Shown: positions 16,455-25,045 of the stretch, piece after piece
Layout: each line of letters begins with the position of its first letter
Position numbering within the stretch: the stretch's first letter is position 1
IMG/VR virus record: IMGVR_UViG_3300036900_000162
Span: 1-42,709 of that record
Reading direction: 5' to 3' (one strand)
From: a virus
Length of the DNA: 42,709 nt
Program-made: the position numbers and the translations under genes
Notes under the pieces: generated by a model
What the model saw: the letters and a program-made list of their open reading frames with translations, nothing else
Database searches by the model: none
What the model was told of the DNA's origin: nothing

Positions 16455-16754
16455 CTAATGACTAAGCTCCTGCAGGTACATAAAGCCGCCCGCCGCGTCC
16501 TGAATGTTCGCCACGACATCCCCGGGCGAGATCCCGAGCACGATCGGCGGCCACGCGGCTTTCACGAGGAGATCGGTCGCGACGGCGGTCGCGGAGGTGT
16601 TAGCAATGCGGATGTGACAGTCGGACGTGACTGACAGAAGGATCGCGTGCGTGTCGGCGCCGATCGCGGTGGAGGAATTCGACGCGGCTCCGATCGTCAC
16701 CTTCTGCGCCGTGCCCGGTCGGAGCCTCCACGGCGATACCGGCATCCAGCCCAT
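16455..16754 (-). CDS. Small beta protein, paralogue of the next upstream gene
   Basis: The product has 99 residues. It aligns over most of its length with the 100-residue product encoded immediately upstream: both have a G-x-x-T-x-A-(I/V)-x-L-S-V core, a CxxRI strand, a PGD-x-V turn, and end in M-x-(L/D)-EL-(S/T)-H. The pair arose by tandem duplication. Small all-beta proteins next to the capsid gene are good candidates for head decoration or stabilisation proteins. The start overlaps its paralogue's stop by one base. Confidence 0.65.
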   Translation of the reverse strand: MGWMPVSPWRLRPGTAQKVTIGAASNSSTAIGADTHAILLSVTSDCHIRIANTSATAVATDLLVKAAWPPIVLGISPGDVVANIQDAAGGFMYLQELSH

Positions 16755-17056
16755 TAGTGCGTCAACTCATCCATATAGAGCGTGCCGGCCGCCAGTCCAA
16801 AGGCGTTGACCTTGTCGCCGGGCCCGCAAGCGAAAATCGCGCCAATGTCGGTCGTCTTGATCAACGCGCCTTGGCTTGCCGTCGCGGCCGTGCCGGCGTG
16901 GGTGATGCGGACGAGACAATTGCCGGTGAGAACCGATAGCCGTACCGCATAGGTCTGCGAACCCACCGCCGCAGAGGTCACATTGCCGGCGTTGGGAACC
17001 GTCAATACCTGCGTGGCTCCATCGATGAGCCGGACCGGTGCTTCCGGTGCTGCCAT
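16754..17056 (-). CDS. Small beta protein, tandem paralogue (head decoration candidate)
   Basis: The product has 100 residues, homologous by eye to the gene that follows it (shared LSV, CLVRI, PGDKV, YMDELTH features). It is the first gene after the capsid gene and its terminator, so its transcription depends on read-through of, or a promoter beyond, that terminator. No known domain is recognised. Confidence 0.65.
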   Translation of the reverse strand: MAAPEAPVRLIDGATQVLTVPNAGNVTSAAVGSQTYAVRLSVLTGNCLVRITHAGTAATASQGALIKTTDIGAIFACGPGDKVNAFGLAAGTLYMDELTH

Positions 17057-17068
17057 AACATGAACTCC

Positions 17069-17103
17069 AAAAAAAGACGGGCCAGCCTTTCAGCCAGCCC
17101 GTC
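17069..17103 (-). terminator. Rho-independent terminator after the capsid gene
   Basis: On the minus strand the 7-bp stem GACGGGC/GCCCGTC, extended inward by further pairs with a TGAAAG loop, is followed by seven T. It lies 22 bases past the capsid stop. It would make a separate abundant capsid transcript end here, with partial read-through supplying the smaller head and tail genes. Confidence 0.85.
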
Positions 17104-17124
17104 AAACGGCCACAGAGGAAAAAC

Positions 17125-18129
17125 TCAGCCGGTGGTATCGAAGATCCCGCCCAGCGCCCGCTCGTTGCGGACCTCGAGGCAGTACTCCACAATCAACATC
17201 TTGCGATCCGAGTCGCCAGTCTTCGACAATGGCACTGTCGCAAACGGACGCAGGTACGCCACCCCGATGTACTCGGGATTCGCCGCAAAGATGTCCTTCG
17301 AGCGCGCCTGAAAGATATCCGGCACGATCTTGATCGGGCCGAAGTCACTCTCATACACGTCGATTGCGGTCGCGAAGCGCTTGTCCGTGATCTGGTTGAA
17401 GCGCGTACCGGCGGGACCGGTGAACGCCGAAATGTTCTGCTTGTTCGCGGGCGAGCAGACCAGATACTCGATCGTCTCGGCGCTGTTCTTGTAGACGTTC
17501 AGCGCGAGCGTGCGCAGATTCGATTCCGTCACCGCGGAGGTGGTGGAATTGTCCGTGCGCGCCGTCGAGCCGTTGCCGAAGTTGATGGAGTTGCCGGCTG
17601 CCGTGACACCGGTCGGATCGGCACCGGCAGGCGAACCGCCCGTCTGCTTCACGGTGTTGACCGTGATCCAGGCCGGAAGCCCTGCCGAAACACGAGCGGT
17701 ACCGGCGGCGCCGGCATTCTGCGCGGCGTTGTTGGTGAGACCGAACTCCATGTCACGCTTCAGGGCCTTGGAAGCCTTCAGCAACTGGTAGCCCATGCTG
17801 CCGAACTTGCCGACCGTGTTGACGGCCTGCTCGGTGCCGGAAATCTGCACGACCTTGCGGCTGATCTGGGTGTAATTCCCCAGCCGGCCCGCGGAATAGA
17901 GCTGATCTGCGGCGGCGTCGTCACCGTCCAGCTGGCTATTGGAAGCCTGGGCGGGAATGACGTCCACGGTCCACTCGTGGAAAGTGTTGGTGGCGCGCGC
18001 CTTCTTGGCCATGTTGAGGACTGGCGTGCGATAGGGATCTACGTTGTAGATCTGCTTGGCGAGATCCTCGCGGATCTGCTTGGTGCCGTTGGTGGCGTAC
18101 TCGGTGTACGTGTTTGTCGGGACGGACAT
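17125..18129 (-). CDS. Major capsid protein (SU10 / DUF5309 type)
   Basis: The product has 334 residues. The start (NTYTEYATNGTKQIREDLAK, then IYNVDPYRTPVLNMAKKARA and a TFHEWTVD segment) is the signature of the SU10-type major head protein family (DUF5309), an HK97-fold capsid. Length and position between scaffold and decoration genes agree. A GGAGC ribosome binding site precedes the ATG, and a strong terminator follows the gene, as expected for the most abundant virion protein. Confidence 0.9.
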   Translation of the reverse strand: MSVPTNTYTEYATNGTKQIREDLAKQIYNVDPYRTPVLNMAKKARATNTFHEWTVDVIPAQASNSQLDGDDAAADQLYSAGRLGNYTQISRKVVQISGTEQAVNTVGKFGSMGYQLLKASKALKRDMEFGLTNNAAQNAGAAGTARVSAGLPAWITVNTVKQTGGSPAGADPTGVTAAGNSINFGNGSTARTDNSTTSAVTESNLRTLALNVYKNSAETIEYLVCSPANKQNISAFTGPAGTRFNQITDKRFATAIDVYESDFGPIKIVPDIFQARSKDIFAANPEYIGVAYLRPFATVPLSKTGDSDRKMLIVEYCLEVRNERALGGIFDTTG

Positions 18130-18144
18130 TGAAAAGCTCCAGGA

Positions 18145-19251
18145 TTATACGAACTGCTCGAAGACAGCCGCGCCCGCTTCATCGTCGCGGAAGCCGCTCT
18201 TTTCCCAGCGTTCGTTCAACTGTTGACGGGCGACCTGATTGGGGTCGCGGACTTGTCGGGCGCCGGGTTTCGCCATCTGTGGCGCGGTTCGCACCCGATT
18301 GACCGTGGCTGGAGCCTTCGCTTGGAGCGCGGCCCACCGCGCCGCCATGTCCAGAATCCGGACATAGCGGTGGTCAGTGATGCCGTTGAGCTCGGCTGGG
18401 GTAAAGCCGACTTTGACTGCGGTCTCGCGCATCGCCTGTTGGGCGCTGGCGAGTTTGGTTTGATCGCGATACTCGGGTATCGCAGCCAGTAGCTTGTTCA
18501 GCTCCTGCGGGAGGGCTTGCAGACGGGCCTGTTCGGCCTTCTGGGCGTCCTGCTGGCGCTGAGCCTGCAACTGGGTCAGATGCTGCTGAATCGCGCCGTG
18601 CCGCGCCTGGTAGCGCTGCCACAAAAGCGCGGCTTGGCCAGGATTCTCAGCCTCCAACTGCTGCCAGTTGATGGCCTGGAACTCCTGCAAAATCTGCTGC
18701 TCGGCGAACTTGAGCAAGGCTTCGGCGCCCTGCTTCTGCTGCTCGATCGCCGCTTTCTGCTGCGCCTGCTCGGCCTGGAACGCATTGCGCTCCGTGGCGA
18801 GCTCGTTCATGCGGTTGTACGCGGCAGAGGAGAGCTGGTAGGACTTCTGCAGCTCCGCGAGCGGAACGGCGCGCTCCTGCCCGTCAACCTTCACGGTGAC
18901 CGGCAGTTGCATGAAACTCTCGGCTTCGAGCTTCGCCTCTTTCAGATACTCATCGAGGGAGGTGTACTGCTTTTCCTCGGCCTCAGATGCCTGCTGCGGC
19001 TCGTCCTTCGGCTCGGGCTGCGCCTCCTGCTCGGGACCCTTCTTGGGCTCCTCTTTCGGTTCCTTCGCTTCCGGTGCGCGCTTCTCTTCCTGCTGCTGCG
19101 CGCTCCACGGCTCTTCCTCGCCCGGCTGGCGATACTGCGGCGCTACATCGTTCAATAAGCCCTGGTCGACGAGTGACTGGAAAGCGGCTTCAGACCCGGG
19201 CTCGAAATCGAGGCCCGAGGATTGAACGCCCGCTTGGGTAGTTGCATCCAC
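18145..19251 (-). CDS. Scaffolding protein
   Basis: The product has 368 residues from a GTG start with GGAG eight bases upstream. A highly charged Glu/Lys/Pro-rich segment (about residues 45-95) is followed by a long Gln/Ala/Glu coiled-coil region (about 140-255) and a basic C-terminus that would contact the capsid shell. This composition and its position immediately upstream of the major capsid gene are those of tailed-phage scaffolds. The antisense strand carries a long open Leu-rich frame that is only a mirror of the coiled coil. Confidence 0.8.
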   Translation of the reverse strand: MDATTQAGVQSSGLDFEPGSEAAFQSLVDQGLLNDVAPQYRQPGEEEPWSAQQQEEKRAPEAKEPKEEPKKGPEQEAQPEPKDEPQQASEAEEKQYTSLDEYLKEAKLEAESFMQLPVTVKVDGQERAVPLAELQKSYQLSSAAYNRMNELATERNAFQAEQAQQKAAIEQQKQGAEALLKFAEQQILQEFQAINWQQLEAENPGQAALLWQRYQARHGAIQQHLTQLQAQRQQDAQKAEQARLQALPQELNKLLAAIPEYRDQTKLASAQQAMRETAVKVGFTPAELNGITDHRYVRILDMAARWAALQAKAPATVNRVRTAPQMAKPGARQVRDPNQVARQQLNERWEKSGFRDDEAGAAVFEQFV

Positions 19252-19316
19252 GGTTGTTTCTCCAACATCCGTGGCCGGAAAACGTCAGCGCCAGTACATA
19301 GCCGGCGCCGATCGAT

Positions 19317-19913
19317 TTATGAAGTGCGCGAAATCAAAGCCCAGACGTCGACCGACCCCCCGGTGGCGGCATTGAGGTTGCCCACCGTCGATGTGGCGGT
19401 GGCCGTGATTGCCACGATGTTGGCGCTCGACTCCTGGCCGACCGTCGTTGACAGCTGAAAGGCGGTATCCGCGACAGCTTGGTGAACGTCGAAGGCCGCG
19501 GCGTATTTCGTATGGTTGCCCGAAATACCGACCGAGACCGTATAGCTGGCAATCGTGCCCCCACCGAACAAGGTGGAATGCTTGATACGAATGGCATGGA
19601 CCACACCTGCCGCCGGCAGGTTGAACAGCGTAATGGTGTTCGCGAGTCCCGCCGTCGAGAATGCCGCGAAGCCAACAGTGAACTTCACCCATATCGGGAT
19701 GGCCAGTTCCAGCAGCGGAAAGCTCGTCTGGGCCAGGAGTGCGGCCAGTGCCGCCTTGGCGGCCGTGGGATTGCGCAGCCCGGGATAGGGATTGGCCACA
19801 CCGGCGTTGACAGTCCAACTGGCCTGCAGATAGGCCAGAATATCGCCGAGGTCGTCCTCTTTGATCAAAGCAATGCCGCCGCCGGCGGGGGCGGTCAACG
19901 TGACGTCTGACAT
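19317..19913 (-). CDS. Head/virion decoration protein
   Basis: The product has 198 residues. The block TLFNLPAAGVVHAIRIKHSTLFGGGTIASYTVSVG (split here over about residues 95-130: key features are LPAAGVVHAIRIKHS and the SYTVSVG strand), then KYAAAFDVHQAV, belongs to a family common in head modules of phages, often beside scaffold and capsid genes. It is beta-rich without enzymatic motifs. I infer a surface decoration role. Confidence 0.65.
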   Translation of the reverse strand: MSDVTLTAPAGGGIALIKEDDLGDILAYLQASWTVNAGVANPYPGLRNPTAAKAALAALLAQTSFPLLELAIPIWVKFTVGFAAFSTAGLANTITLFNLPAAGVVHAIRIKHSTLFGGGTIASYTVSVGISGNHTKYAAAFDVHQAVADTAFQLSTTVGQESSANIVAITATATSTVGNLNAATGGSVDVWALISRTS

Positions 19914-19923
19914 GAGAGTCCTC

Positions 19924-20244
19924 TTAGTTCCTGAACTGTCCCGACAGCACGCGCTCGAGCAACGTCTTCTCGCGCGTCTCGCGCTGAGTAATCACGTCCT
20001 GAGCGAACTTGCCGGTATCGGCGACTTGTTGGATGTAGTCACGCAACTGCACCCAGAGCTGCTCGACAATGATCAGCTTGGTGTGCATGTCGGTTTCACG
20101 GATCGGGACGCGCTGGCGCTGGGCAGCCAAGCCTTCCTCGATCCGCACGCACGCTTCCTTGAAAATCTCGTTATCCAGGATCTGCTGCGCACCACGGGCG
20201 CGCTCGACTTCCTGCTCGGGCGTGTGGACGGGAAAGGTGATCAT
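19924..20244 (-). CDS. Small helical protein between portal and scaffold genes
   Basis: The product has 106 residues, almost entirely helical and charged (EQEVERARGAQQILDNEIFK...LRDYIQQVADTGKFA). The start overlaps the portal stop (ATGA). Proteins like this are found at the same position in many podovirus head modules; a role in head assembly is inferred from position only. Confidence 0.65.
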   Translation of the reverse strand: MITFPVHTPEQEVERARGAQQILDNEIFKEACVRIEEGLAAQRQRVPIRETDMHTKLIIVEQLWVQLRDYIQQVADTGKFAQDVITQRETREKTLLERVLSGQFRN

Positions 20245-22466
20245 CGGCCCTCCAGTGACTGCACGTCCTGTCGCAGGACCGCACCGGCATTTACACCGGG
20301 ATCCTGTTTCAACTGGCTACTGACGATCTGCGCCAAGATCTTCGCGAGCTGAATGAAGGTCTGCGATTGCTGCTCCGAAATCGCCTGCTGCCGGTCAGCA
20401 TGCCCCTGCATCGCCTCGTGCGCCATCTGCGCGTCCGTCTGATTCTGCTGAATCTGCGCATCACGAGTTTGGTGCGCCATTTCCGCTTGCAACCGCAGGA
20501 CTTCGCGCTGCGTCTCGGCGTTCTCTTTCTGCATGGCCGTTTGCCCCTGAATCTGGGCGGCGGCAATGCGCGGATCCGGGGGCGCCTGCTGACGCTGGGC
20601 CTGCGCTTGCTGGTACTCCCGCGAATTGGGATCCATCGCGAACTGCTCGGGATGTTCGTAGCCCAAGAGCGCGACGCCCAGCTTGAACGAGTTGTACGCT
20701 TGCTGGGGCCCGATCAGGCCCATCTGCGCAATCTTCTCCTGCATCGTGGTCAGCATGGCGAGATTCGCTCGAGCCTCTTCCCGGTTGCCCGATCCCAAGC
20801 CCACGTTCGCACTCACGCGCGTGCGCTTGCGCCACTGCGTGGGGTTTTCCTTCGTCCACTGTGAGCCCATCTGGAAGGCCATCGGCTCGTCTTGGTGACG
20901 AATGAGTAGCGCGTGGATCTTTAAGAAAACATCCTTCAGCCCTTCCGCAAGCAAGCGCGCAATCATTTCGATCTTGAGAGAGGCCGCGGACATCGCGGCT
21001 AACTGGCCGCCCTTGGTGACATCCTGCAGGGCGTCGGCATCCACCCCCATCGTATGTTCACCGACCCCCGTGCGCATCGTGCGCCAGGTGTCCACGTACT
21101 GCATGAACGGCACGGCCTGGTCCATGACGTTATTCGGCTGCGTCAGCGGCATGAGTACGTTCTGTGGGGGCCCGTTGGTGCGCACCACCCCATTTGCGCG
21201 CCACGTCATGAGGTCCGTCAGGTTGCAGTTCTTCCAGTCCACGCCGATGCGGCCGGCGATCGACAGCCGCAAACCGTCCAGCGCCTTTCGCGCCAACTCC
21301 GACTTGATGAGCTGGATGTCCTTCAGTTCATCGTGGAGCGAAATCCCGGTGTGCCGGTGCGGCATGCGCTTGGGGACACCCGAGGAAATCGGGCACTCCT
21401 CAATGATCTCGTTCTCGGCGATCTTGTCGCCGACGATGAGCACCTGACGCCGTTCTGCAATCCCGTCCCCGTCGAAATCGCACTGAATCGTGACGGAGCG
21501 GAACTGCACCTTCTGCGAAGCGAACTCCGCGGGGTCGTTGATCTGCAACTGGTCCACGACTTGGTCGCGAGCCAATGCATCGAGTTCCATCCAATTCGGC
21601 CGCCCAGGCTGCGCTTGATTCACGATGTCCGCGTCAATGCCTTCCTTGATCAATTCAGAGCGCGTACGCTCGGTGATCTGCGAGACGTAGGGCGATAGAT
21701 CCAGGTTCGTCCCGCGCGTGCCGGCGGCGATCCTAAGCTCTTCCGGGGGCACACACTCCACGTGTACGCGCTTGCGCTTGCCGCTGATCCGGAGGCGAAC
21801 GTCAAAACATTGCACCGTCTGGGCGGGCTGATTCGAGCCCAGCGGCGGGGCGACTTCGCAGGGGTACTCGCGTTGACCGATGATCTCGACCTTTTCCTCA
21901 CCGCCTCTGTCCGCGACCAGTTGGGTGAGGCCCATTTCGTCCAGGCCGGTATAACTCTCCTCCCGGACCGAGTCTTCCTCCACGACACGCGCCCGGATGT
22001 AGCCGTTGCGCAGCAGCAAGGCGTCCGTGACGTAGTCGTGGATGATCATGGGCCCGTCGTTCAGGCGCATGAAGACGTGATTGACGGCCTCAGTCTCCTG
22101 CTGGGCCCGCGCGACGTCGTCGGGCCCTTCGGGATCGAACACGCACGGCGCCCGCGGTGACAGGAAGATCCGCATCAGTTGCGGCTTGATCCATTCAACC
22201 GTGTCCCGTAGCTCCGGGATCACTACCGCGGATGAATTCTCAGTTTCGTTCCCAAACGGCCGCGCGAAGTAGGTATTGAGCGCGTCATAGCGGTCGATCT
22301 CCAGCGTGGTCAGCGTGGAGGTCGTCGTAGGCGACAGCGATCCGATCGTGGCACCTGAAGCGGCCTCTGAGCCCAACGAGCCGCGTTCGTACTCTCCAAT
22401 GAGTTGGAGCAGCTCCTCGTCCGTCATCGGCTTGGGAACGTTCTTTTGGGAGACGGCTTCGGTCAC
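20241..22466 (-). CDS. Portal protein (P22-like, 741 residues)
   Basis: A GTG start precedes MTEAVSQKN. The body follows the podovirus portal pattern: an N-terminal EIDRYDALNTYFARPFGNE and SAVVIPELRDTVEWIKPQLMRIF segment, a wing with NDGPMIIHDYVTDALLLRNGYI, a long crown region, and a C-terminal Gln/Ala-rich coiled-coil barrel (about 620-735). The length equals P22-type portals (about 725). It forms the dodecameric DNA channel at the vertex, to which terminase and then the adaptor bind. The stop overlaps the next gene. Confidence 0.92.
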   Translation of the reverse strand: MTEAVSQKNVPKPMTDEELLQLIGEYERGSLGSEAASGATIGSLSPTTTSTLTTLEIDRYDALNTYFARPFGNETENSSAVVIPELRDTVEWIKPQLMRIFLSPRAPCVFDPEGPDDVARAQQETEAVNHVFMRLNDGPMIIHDYVTDALLLRNGYIRARVVEEDSVREESYTGLDEMGLTQLVADRGGEEKVEIIGQREYPCEVAPPLGSNQPAQTVQCFDVRLRISGKRKRVHVECVPPEELRIAAGTRGTNLDLSPYVSQITERTRSELIKEGIDADIVNQAQPGRPNWMELDALARDQVVDQLQINDPAEFASQKVQFRSVTIQCDFDGDGIAERRQVLIVGDKIAENEIIEECPISSGVPKRMPHRHTGISLHDELKDIQLIKSELARKALDGLRLSIAGRIGVDWKNCNLTDLMTWRANGVVRTNGPPQNVLMPLTQPNNVMDQAVPFMQYVDTWRTMRTGVGEHTMGVDADALQDVTKGGQLAAMSAASLKIEMIARLLAEGLKDVFLKIHALLIRHQDEPMAFQMGSQWTKENPTQWRKRTRVSANVGLGSGNREEARANLAMLTTMQEKIAQMGLIGPQQAYNSFKLGVALLGYEHPEQFAMDPNSREYQQAQAQRQQAPPDPRIAAAQIQGQTAMQKENAETQREVLRLQAEMAHQTRDAQIQQNQTDAQMAHEAMQGHADRQQAISEQQSQTFIQLAKILAQIVSSQLKQDPGVNAGAVLRQDVQSLEGR

Positions 22467-22469
22467 GAT

Positions 22470-22703
22470 TCAGTGCCGCTCCACGTATGGCGGCCCAAGT
22501 GCTCTACCGGCGATCTGGCCGCATGACAGCCGTTCCGCGAGACCGCCGCTGATTCCAAGGTGTGCGGCACCCGCGCAAACCGTCAGAATCTCTTTCAACG
22601 CTGCACGGAGCTGGTCTCGCTCCGCTTGTAGCTTGTCGATTTCGTCGGCGTAGTAGACCTTCGTGTGCGGATGGCGGCAGTTGCAGTACCAAAACGCACT
22701 CAC
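22470..22703 (-). CDS. Small Cys/His protein with a coiled coil
   Basis: The product has 77 residues from a GTG start overlapping the previous stop (GTGA). The first 15 residues have FWYCNCRHPHTK, followed by a coiled coil (ADEIDKLQAERDQLRAALKEIL). The IDKLQAERDQLRAALKEI segment is frequent in small phage proteins. Function is unknown. Confidence 0.6.
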   Translation of the reverse strand: MSAFWYCNCRHPHTKVYYADEIDKLQAERDQLRAALKEILTVCAGAAHLGISGGLAERLSCGQIAGRALGPPYVERH

Positions 22704-22918
22704 AACACGGCCTCACGCACGTACGGCAGCGGCGCATTGATCCCGAGCGAGCCCTTGGCGTAGCGCCAGTACTCCTTGCCTATCGGGCACAGGAACACTT
22801 TCCCCTCCACATCACCGGTCACGCGGATCAGTCCCCTGTGGTTGACGCAAATCGCGGTCGTCGCGGCCTGCACTTCGCTGGCTTGGATCGGCGGACGCGC
22901 GAGATTGGAGAGCTTCAT
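22700..22918 (-). CDS. Hypothetical protein
   Basis: The product has 72 residues beginning MKLSNLARPPIQASEVQ. The start at 22918 was chosen from the ATGA overlap with the preceding stop. The middle is strand-rich (AICVNHRGLIRVTGDVEGKVFLCPIGKEYWRY), with a Cys near each end of this block and an FLCPIG motif; it may be a small zinc or OB-like domain. It is not recognised. Confidence 0.6.
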   Translation of the reverse strand: MKLSNLARPPIQASEVQAATTAICVNHRGLIRVTGDVEGKVFLCPIGKEYWRYAKGSLGINAPLPYVREAVL

Positions 22919-23253
22919 GCATCCACCCAGGTCATCCACCAGCGGCCCCGAGTCGTATGCGGCGAATAGGGACCCATGAAGTACACGCTGCGCTGCGCCC
23001 AGCGGTAGAAATGCTGGCCGTGAAGCGTCGGCACGCGGTGAGGATCTAGAATGTAGTCCCAGCTCGGGAGGCGCACGAAAAAGTACCTGTGCATAGGCTC
23101 TTTCGAACGCCACTTCAGCACGTTGCCCCACGCAATCCACCGCGCGGGCATGCTGTCGCCTTCAAAGCGATCAATGTCGCGCGAGTAGTACCACCGCTCG
23201 GCAAGATCAACCAGCAGACACACGAAACACCCCAAGGGTGCGAGCCACTTCAT
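22915..23253 (-). CDS. Membrane-anchored hypothetical protein
   Basis: The product has 112 residues. The N-terminal MKWLAPLGCFVCLLVDLAERWYYSRD gives one membrane segment followed by an aromatic, basic domain rich in Trp/Tyr/Arg (RYFFVRLPSWDYILDP, HFYRWAQRSVYFMGPY). Start by ATGA overlap with the oxygenase gene. Its place between oxygenase and portal genes is unusual for a membrane protein. Function is unknown. Confidence 0.6.
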   Translation of the reverse strand: MKWLAPLGCFVCLLVDLAERWYYSRDIDRFEGDSMPARWIAWGNVLKWRSKEPMHRYFFVRLPSWDYILDPHRVPTLHGQHFYRWAQRSVYFMGPYSPHTTRGRWWMTWVDA

Positions 23254-23783
23254 TTGAACGCCGGCCCGTGAGTCCACACGACCAACGCCCGCCGTGTTCC
23301 ACGTGAAACCGGCGTCACCTGATGCAGTATCCAACTCGGGAAGGCCAGCACGCGCCCTTGCTCGCGCGGAAACTGCAGCACTTCCGACCCGTTGTTGATC
23401 TGGAATTCCCCACCGTCGTACTCATCGGGCTGCGATAACTGGATGGTCAGCGACAGCTTGCGGGGCGCGACGGTGTTCTCGCCCTTGTCCATGTGCCAGC
23501 CGTACCAGCCCCCTTCGCGATAGACCGTGTACTGGAAACTTTCAGCGAAGCCCGACAGATCAAACCCGAAGAACGTTCGGTTGATGTGCCCAACGGCTTC
23601 CTCTAGCTTGTCCGCCAGCCAGCCTTCCGGATTCAGCCACGCCACGGTGCAGTTGCGGTGCGAGCCCGGCGCGTTCTCAACCGATCCCCGGGATGCGCTC
23701 GCGCCCTCGCCCATCAGGCGAATCGCCGCGATCTCCTCGGGCGTGAACACGTTCAGAAACGAGGCCACGACGTTCTCGGTCAT
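23250..23783 (-). CDS. 2-oxoglutarate/Fe(II)-dependent oxygenase (prolyl-hydroxylase-like)
   Basis: The product has 177 residues. The HxD motif is in YGWHMDKG (His97, Asp99); the distal His is probably His154 in SWILHQVTPVSRGTRR, with Arg164 or Arg165 for the 2-oxoglutarate carboxylate. The segment YDGGEF and the ending RALVVWTHGP fit PKHD-type hydroxylases. The expected reaction is hydroxylation of a protein or small-molecule substrate using O2 and 2-oxoglutarate. It lies between terminase and portal with four-base overlaps on both sides, so it is made with virion proteins. A virion or host protein target is possible, but the substrate is unknown. Confidence 0.85.
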   Translation of the reverse strand: MTENVVASFLNVFTPEEIAAIRLMGEGASASRGSVENAPGSHRNCTVAWLNPEGWLADKLEEAVGHINRTFFGFDLSGFAESFQYTVYREGGWYGWHMDKGENTVAPRKLSLTIQLSQPDEYDGGEFQINNGSEVLQFPREQGRVLAFPSWILHQVTPVSRGTRRALVVWTHGPAFK

Positions 23784-25045
23784 ATGTGGCTCGCGCGTCC
23801 GTAGTCGAGGTCGGGCAACTTCATCCCCTCGTCGTCGTCCATGAACGGCGCCGCCTGGGCGGCATAGCGCACCATGTCGGCGCCGTGAGAGTGAATGTCG
23901 TGAAACGGCTGCGCGGGTTCGTTCGTGGTCTTGGGGATCATCCGGCGATAGCGTCTTAAGTGCTCCAGCAAGCCCTCGGTCCGGCTGCGATCCATCGCCA
24001 TCGTCTTCATGGCCATGCGCGTGTCGCGTATCCCCTGCTCCACGTCGCGTCGCTCGAGCACGCTCACATTCCACCCGAGGCCCTCCAGAATCTGCCGATC
24101 GGTCTTGCCGGTCTGCGGATTGCCCTTGTCGCCGTCGTGCGGCAGGAACACCCGCCCATACGCGTAGGGCTTCTCCCGGAAGCGCGCCGAGTACCAATCC
24201 CATGTGCGGTGATCATCTTCGAGATAGTCGATCAGCCGTAGCTGCGACAGGTGCCGCTGCCAGAAGCCAATCGACATGCGATCGTTCCAGCCGATGTCCA
24301 CCACGATGTGCACGCGGTGATACGGGTCATACGGCAGCTCGCAGACCCGGCGCTCGGCATGCATCGCCGCGACCTCAGCCGCGTAGATCGCACCCGATAC
24401 CGTCGAGCGGGTCTTACCTTCCCAGATATTGAGATAGTCCTCGGTTGGCAACGTGCGCTCGGCGTGCGCGCGCTCCTGCTCCAGGACCGAGGTGAACCAC
24501 GGGTTATCCCGCCAGTTGAGCTCGACGCTCCAGGTATCCGGTGGTGGCGTCGCAATGAAGCGCTTCCACGTCGGATCCGTATCGAGTTCCGGGTTGAATG
24601 TCACCCAGATCTCGGAGTTCTCCTTGCGGATCGTGGGAATGAGGATCGTCCAGCTGCGGTCACTCACGACCTGGGCTTCCTCGATCCACACGATGTCGAA
24701 GCCCTCAAAGGACTTGATCGACTCCGCGGTGAGATCCGACAGCCCGGCGAAAGCGAAATAGCTTCCCGCACCCCCGGTGATCGCGACTTGCTGGGCGAGG
24801 TACTCACCCGAGAGTCGCAATCTCACCATCTGGTCGACCAGCAGCTTATGCACCGAGTCACGAATCGAGCGCTGGGTTTCCCGAGCGCACAGGATTCGTA
24901 ATGGCGCCTGCGTGCCCTTGATCAGCAGCGCTCGCGCCACGCTCCAACTCTTGGCCGACCCGCGTCCGCCGCGGATCACCTTGTAGCGGTGCGGATCGAA
25001 CAGCCCGGGCAGCAGTTTCTCGGGAAACTCAGCCCTGACGTCCAT
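23780..25045 (-). CDS. Terminase large subunit
   Basis: The product has 421 residues. The ATPase domain has Walker A GGRGSAKS (26-33) and Walker B IVWIEE (118-123). The RNase-H-like nuclease domain begins near VHIVVDIGWND (Asp250 probable metal ligand), with a late acidic/His motif HSHGADMVRY near 400. It packages DNA into the procapsid through the portal. The sequence is closest in outline to the Terminase_3 group. The gene overlaps the small upstream gene by 17 bases. Confidence 0.94.
   Translation of the reverse strand: MDVRAEFPEKLLPGLFDPHRYKVIRGGRGSAKSWSVARALLIKGTQAPLRILCARETQRSIRDSVHKLLVDQMVRLRLSGEYLAQQVAITGGAGSYFAFAGLSDLTAESIKSFEGFDIVWIEEAQVVSDRSWTILIPTIRKENSEIWVTFNPELDTDPTWKRFIATPPPDTWSVELNWRDNPWFTSVLEQERAHAERTLPTEDYLNIWEGKTRSTVSGAIYAAEVAAMHAERRVCELPYDPYHRVHIVVDIGWNDRMSIGFWQRHLSQLRLIDYLEDDHRTWDWYSARFREKPYAYGRVFLPHDGDKGNPQTGKTDRQILEGLGWNVSVLERRDVEQGIRDTRMAMKTMAMDRSRTEGLLEHLRRYRRMIPKTTNEPAQPFHDIHSHGADMVRYAAQAAPFMDDDEGMKLPDLDYGRASHI

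Noticed and set aside
18517-19158. 213-residue Leu-rich plus-strand frame opposite the scaffold gene
   Set aside because: It is the mirror of Gln/Glu/Lys-rich coiled-coil codons; no start signal, and the scaffold reading explains the region.
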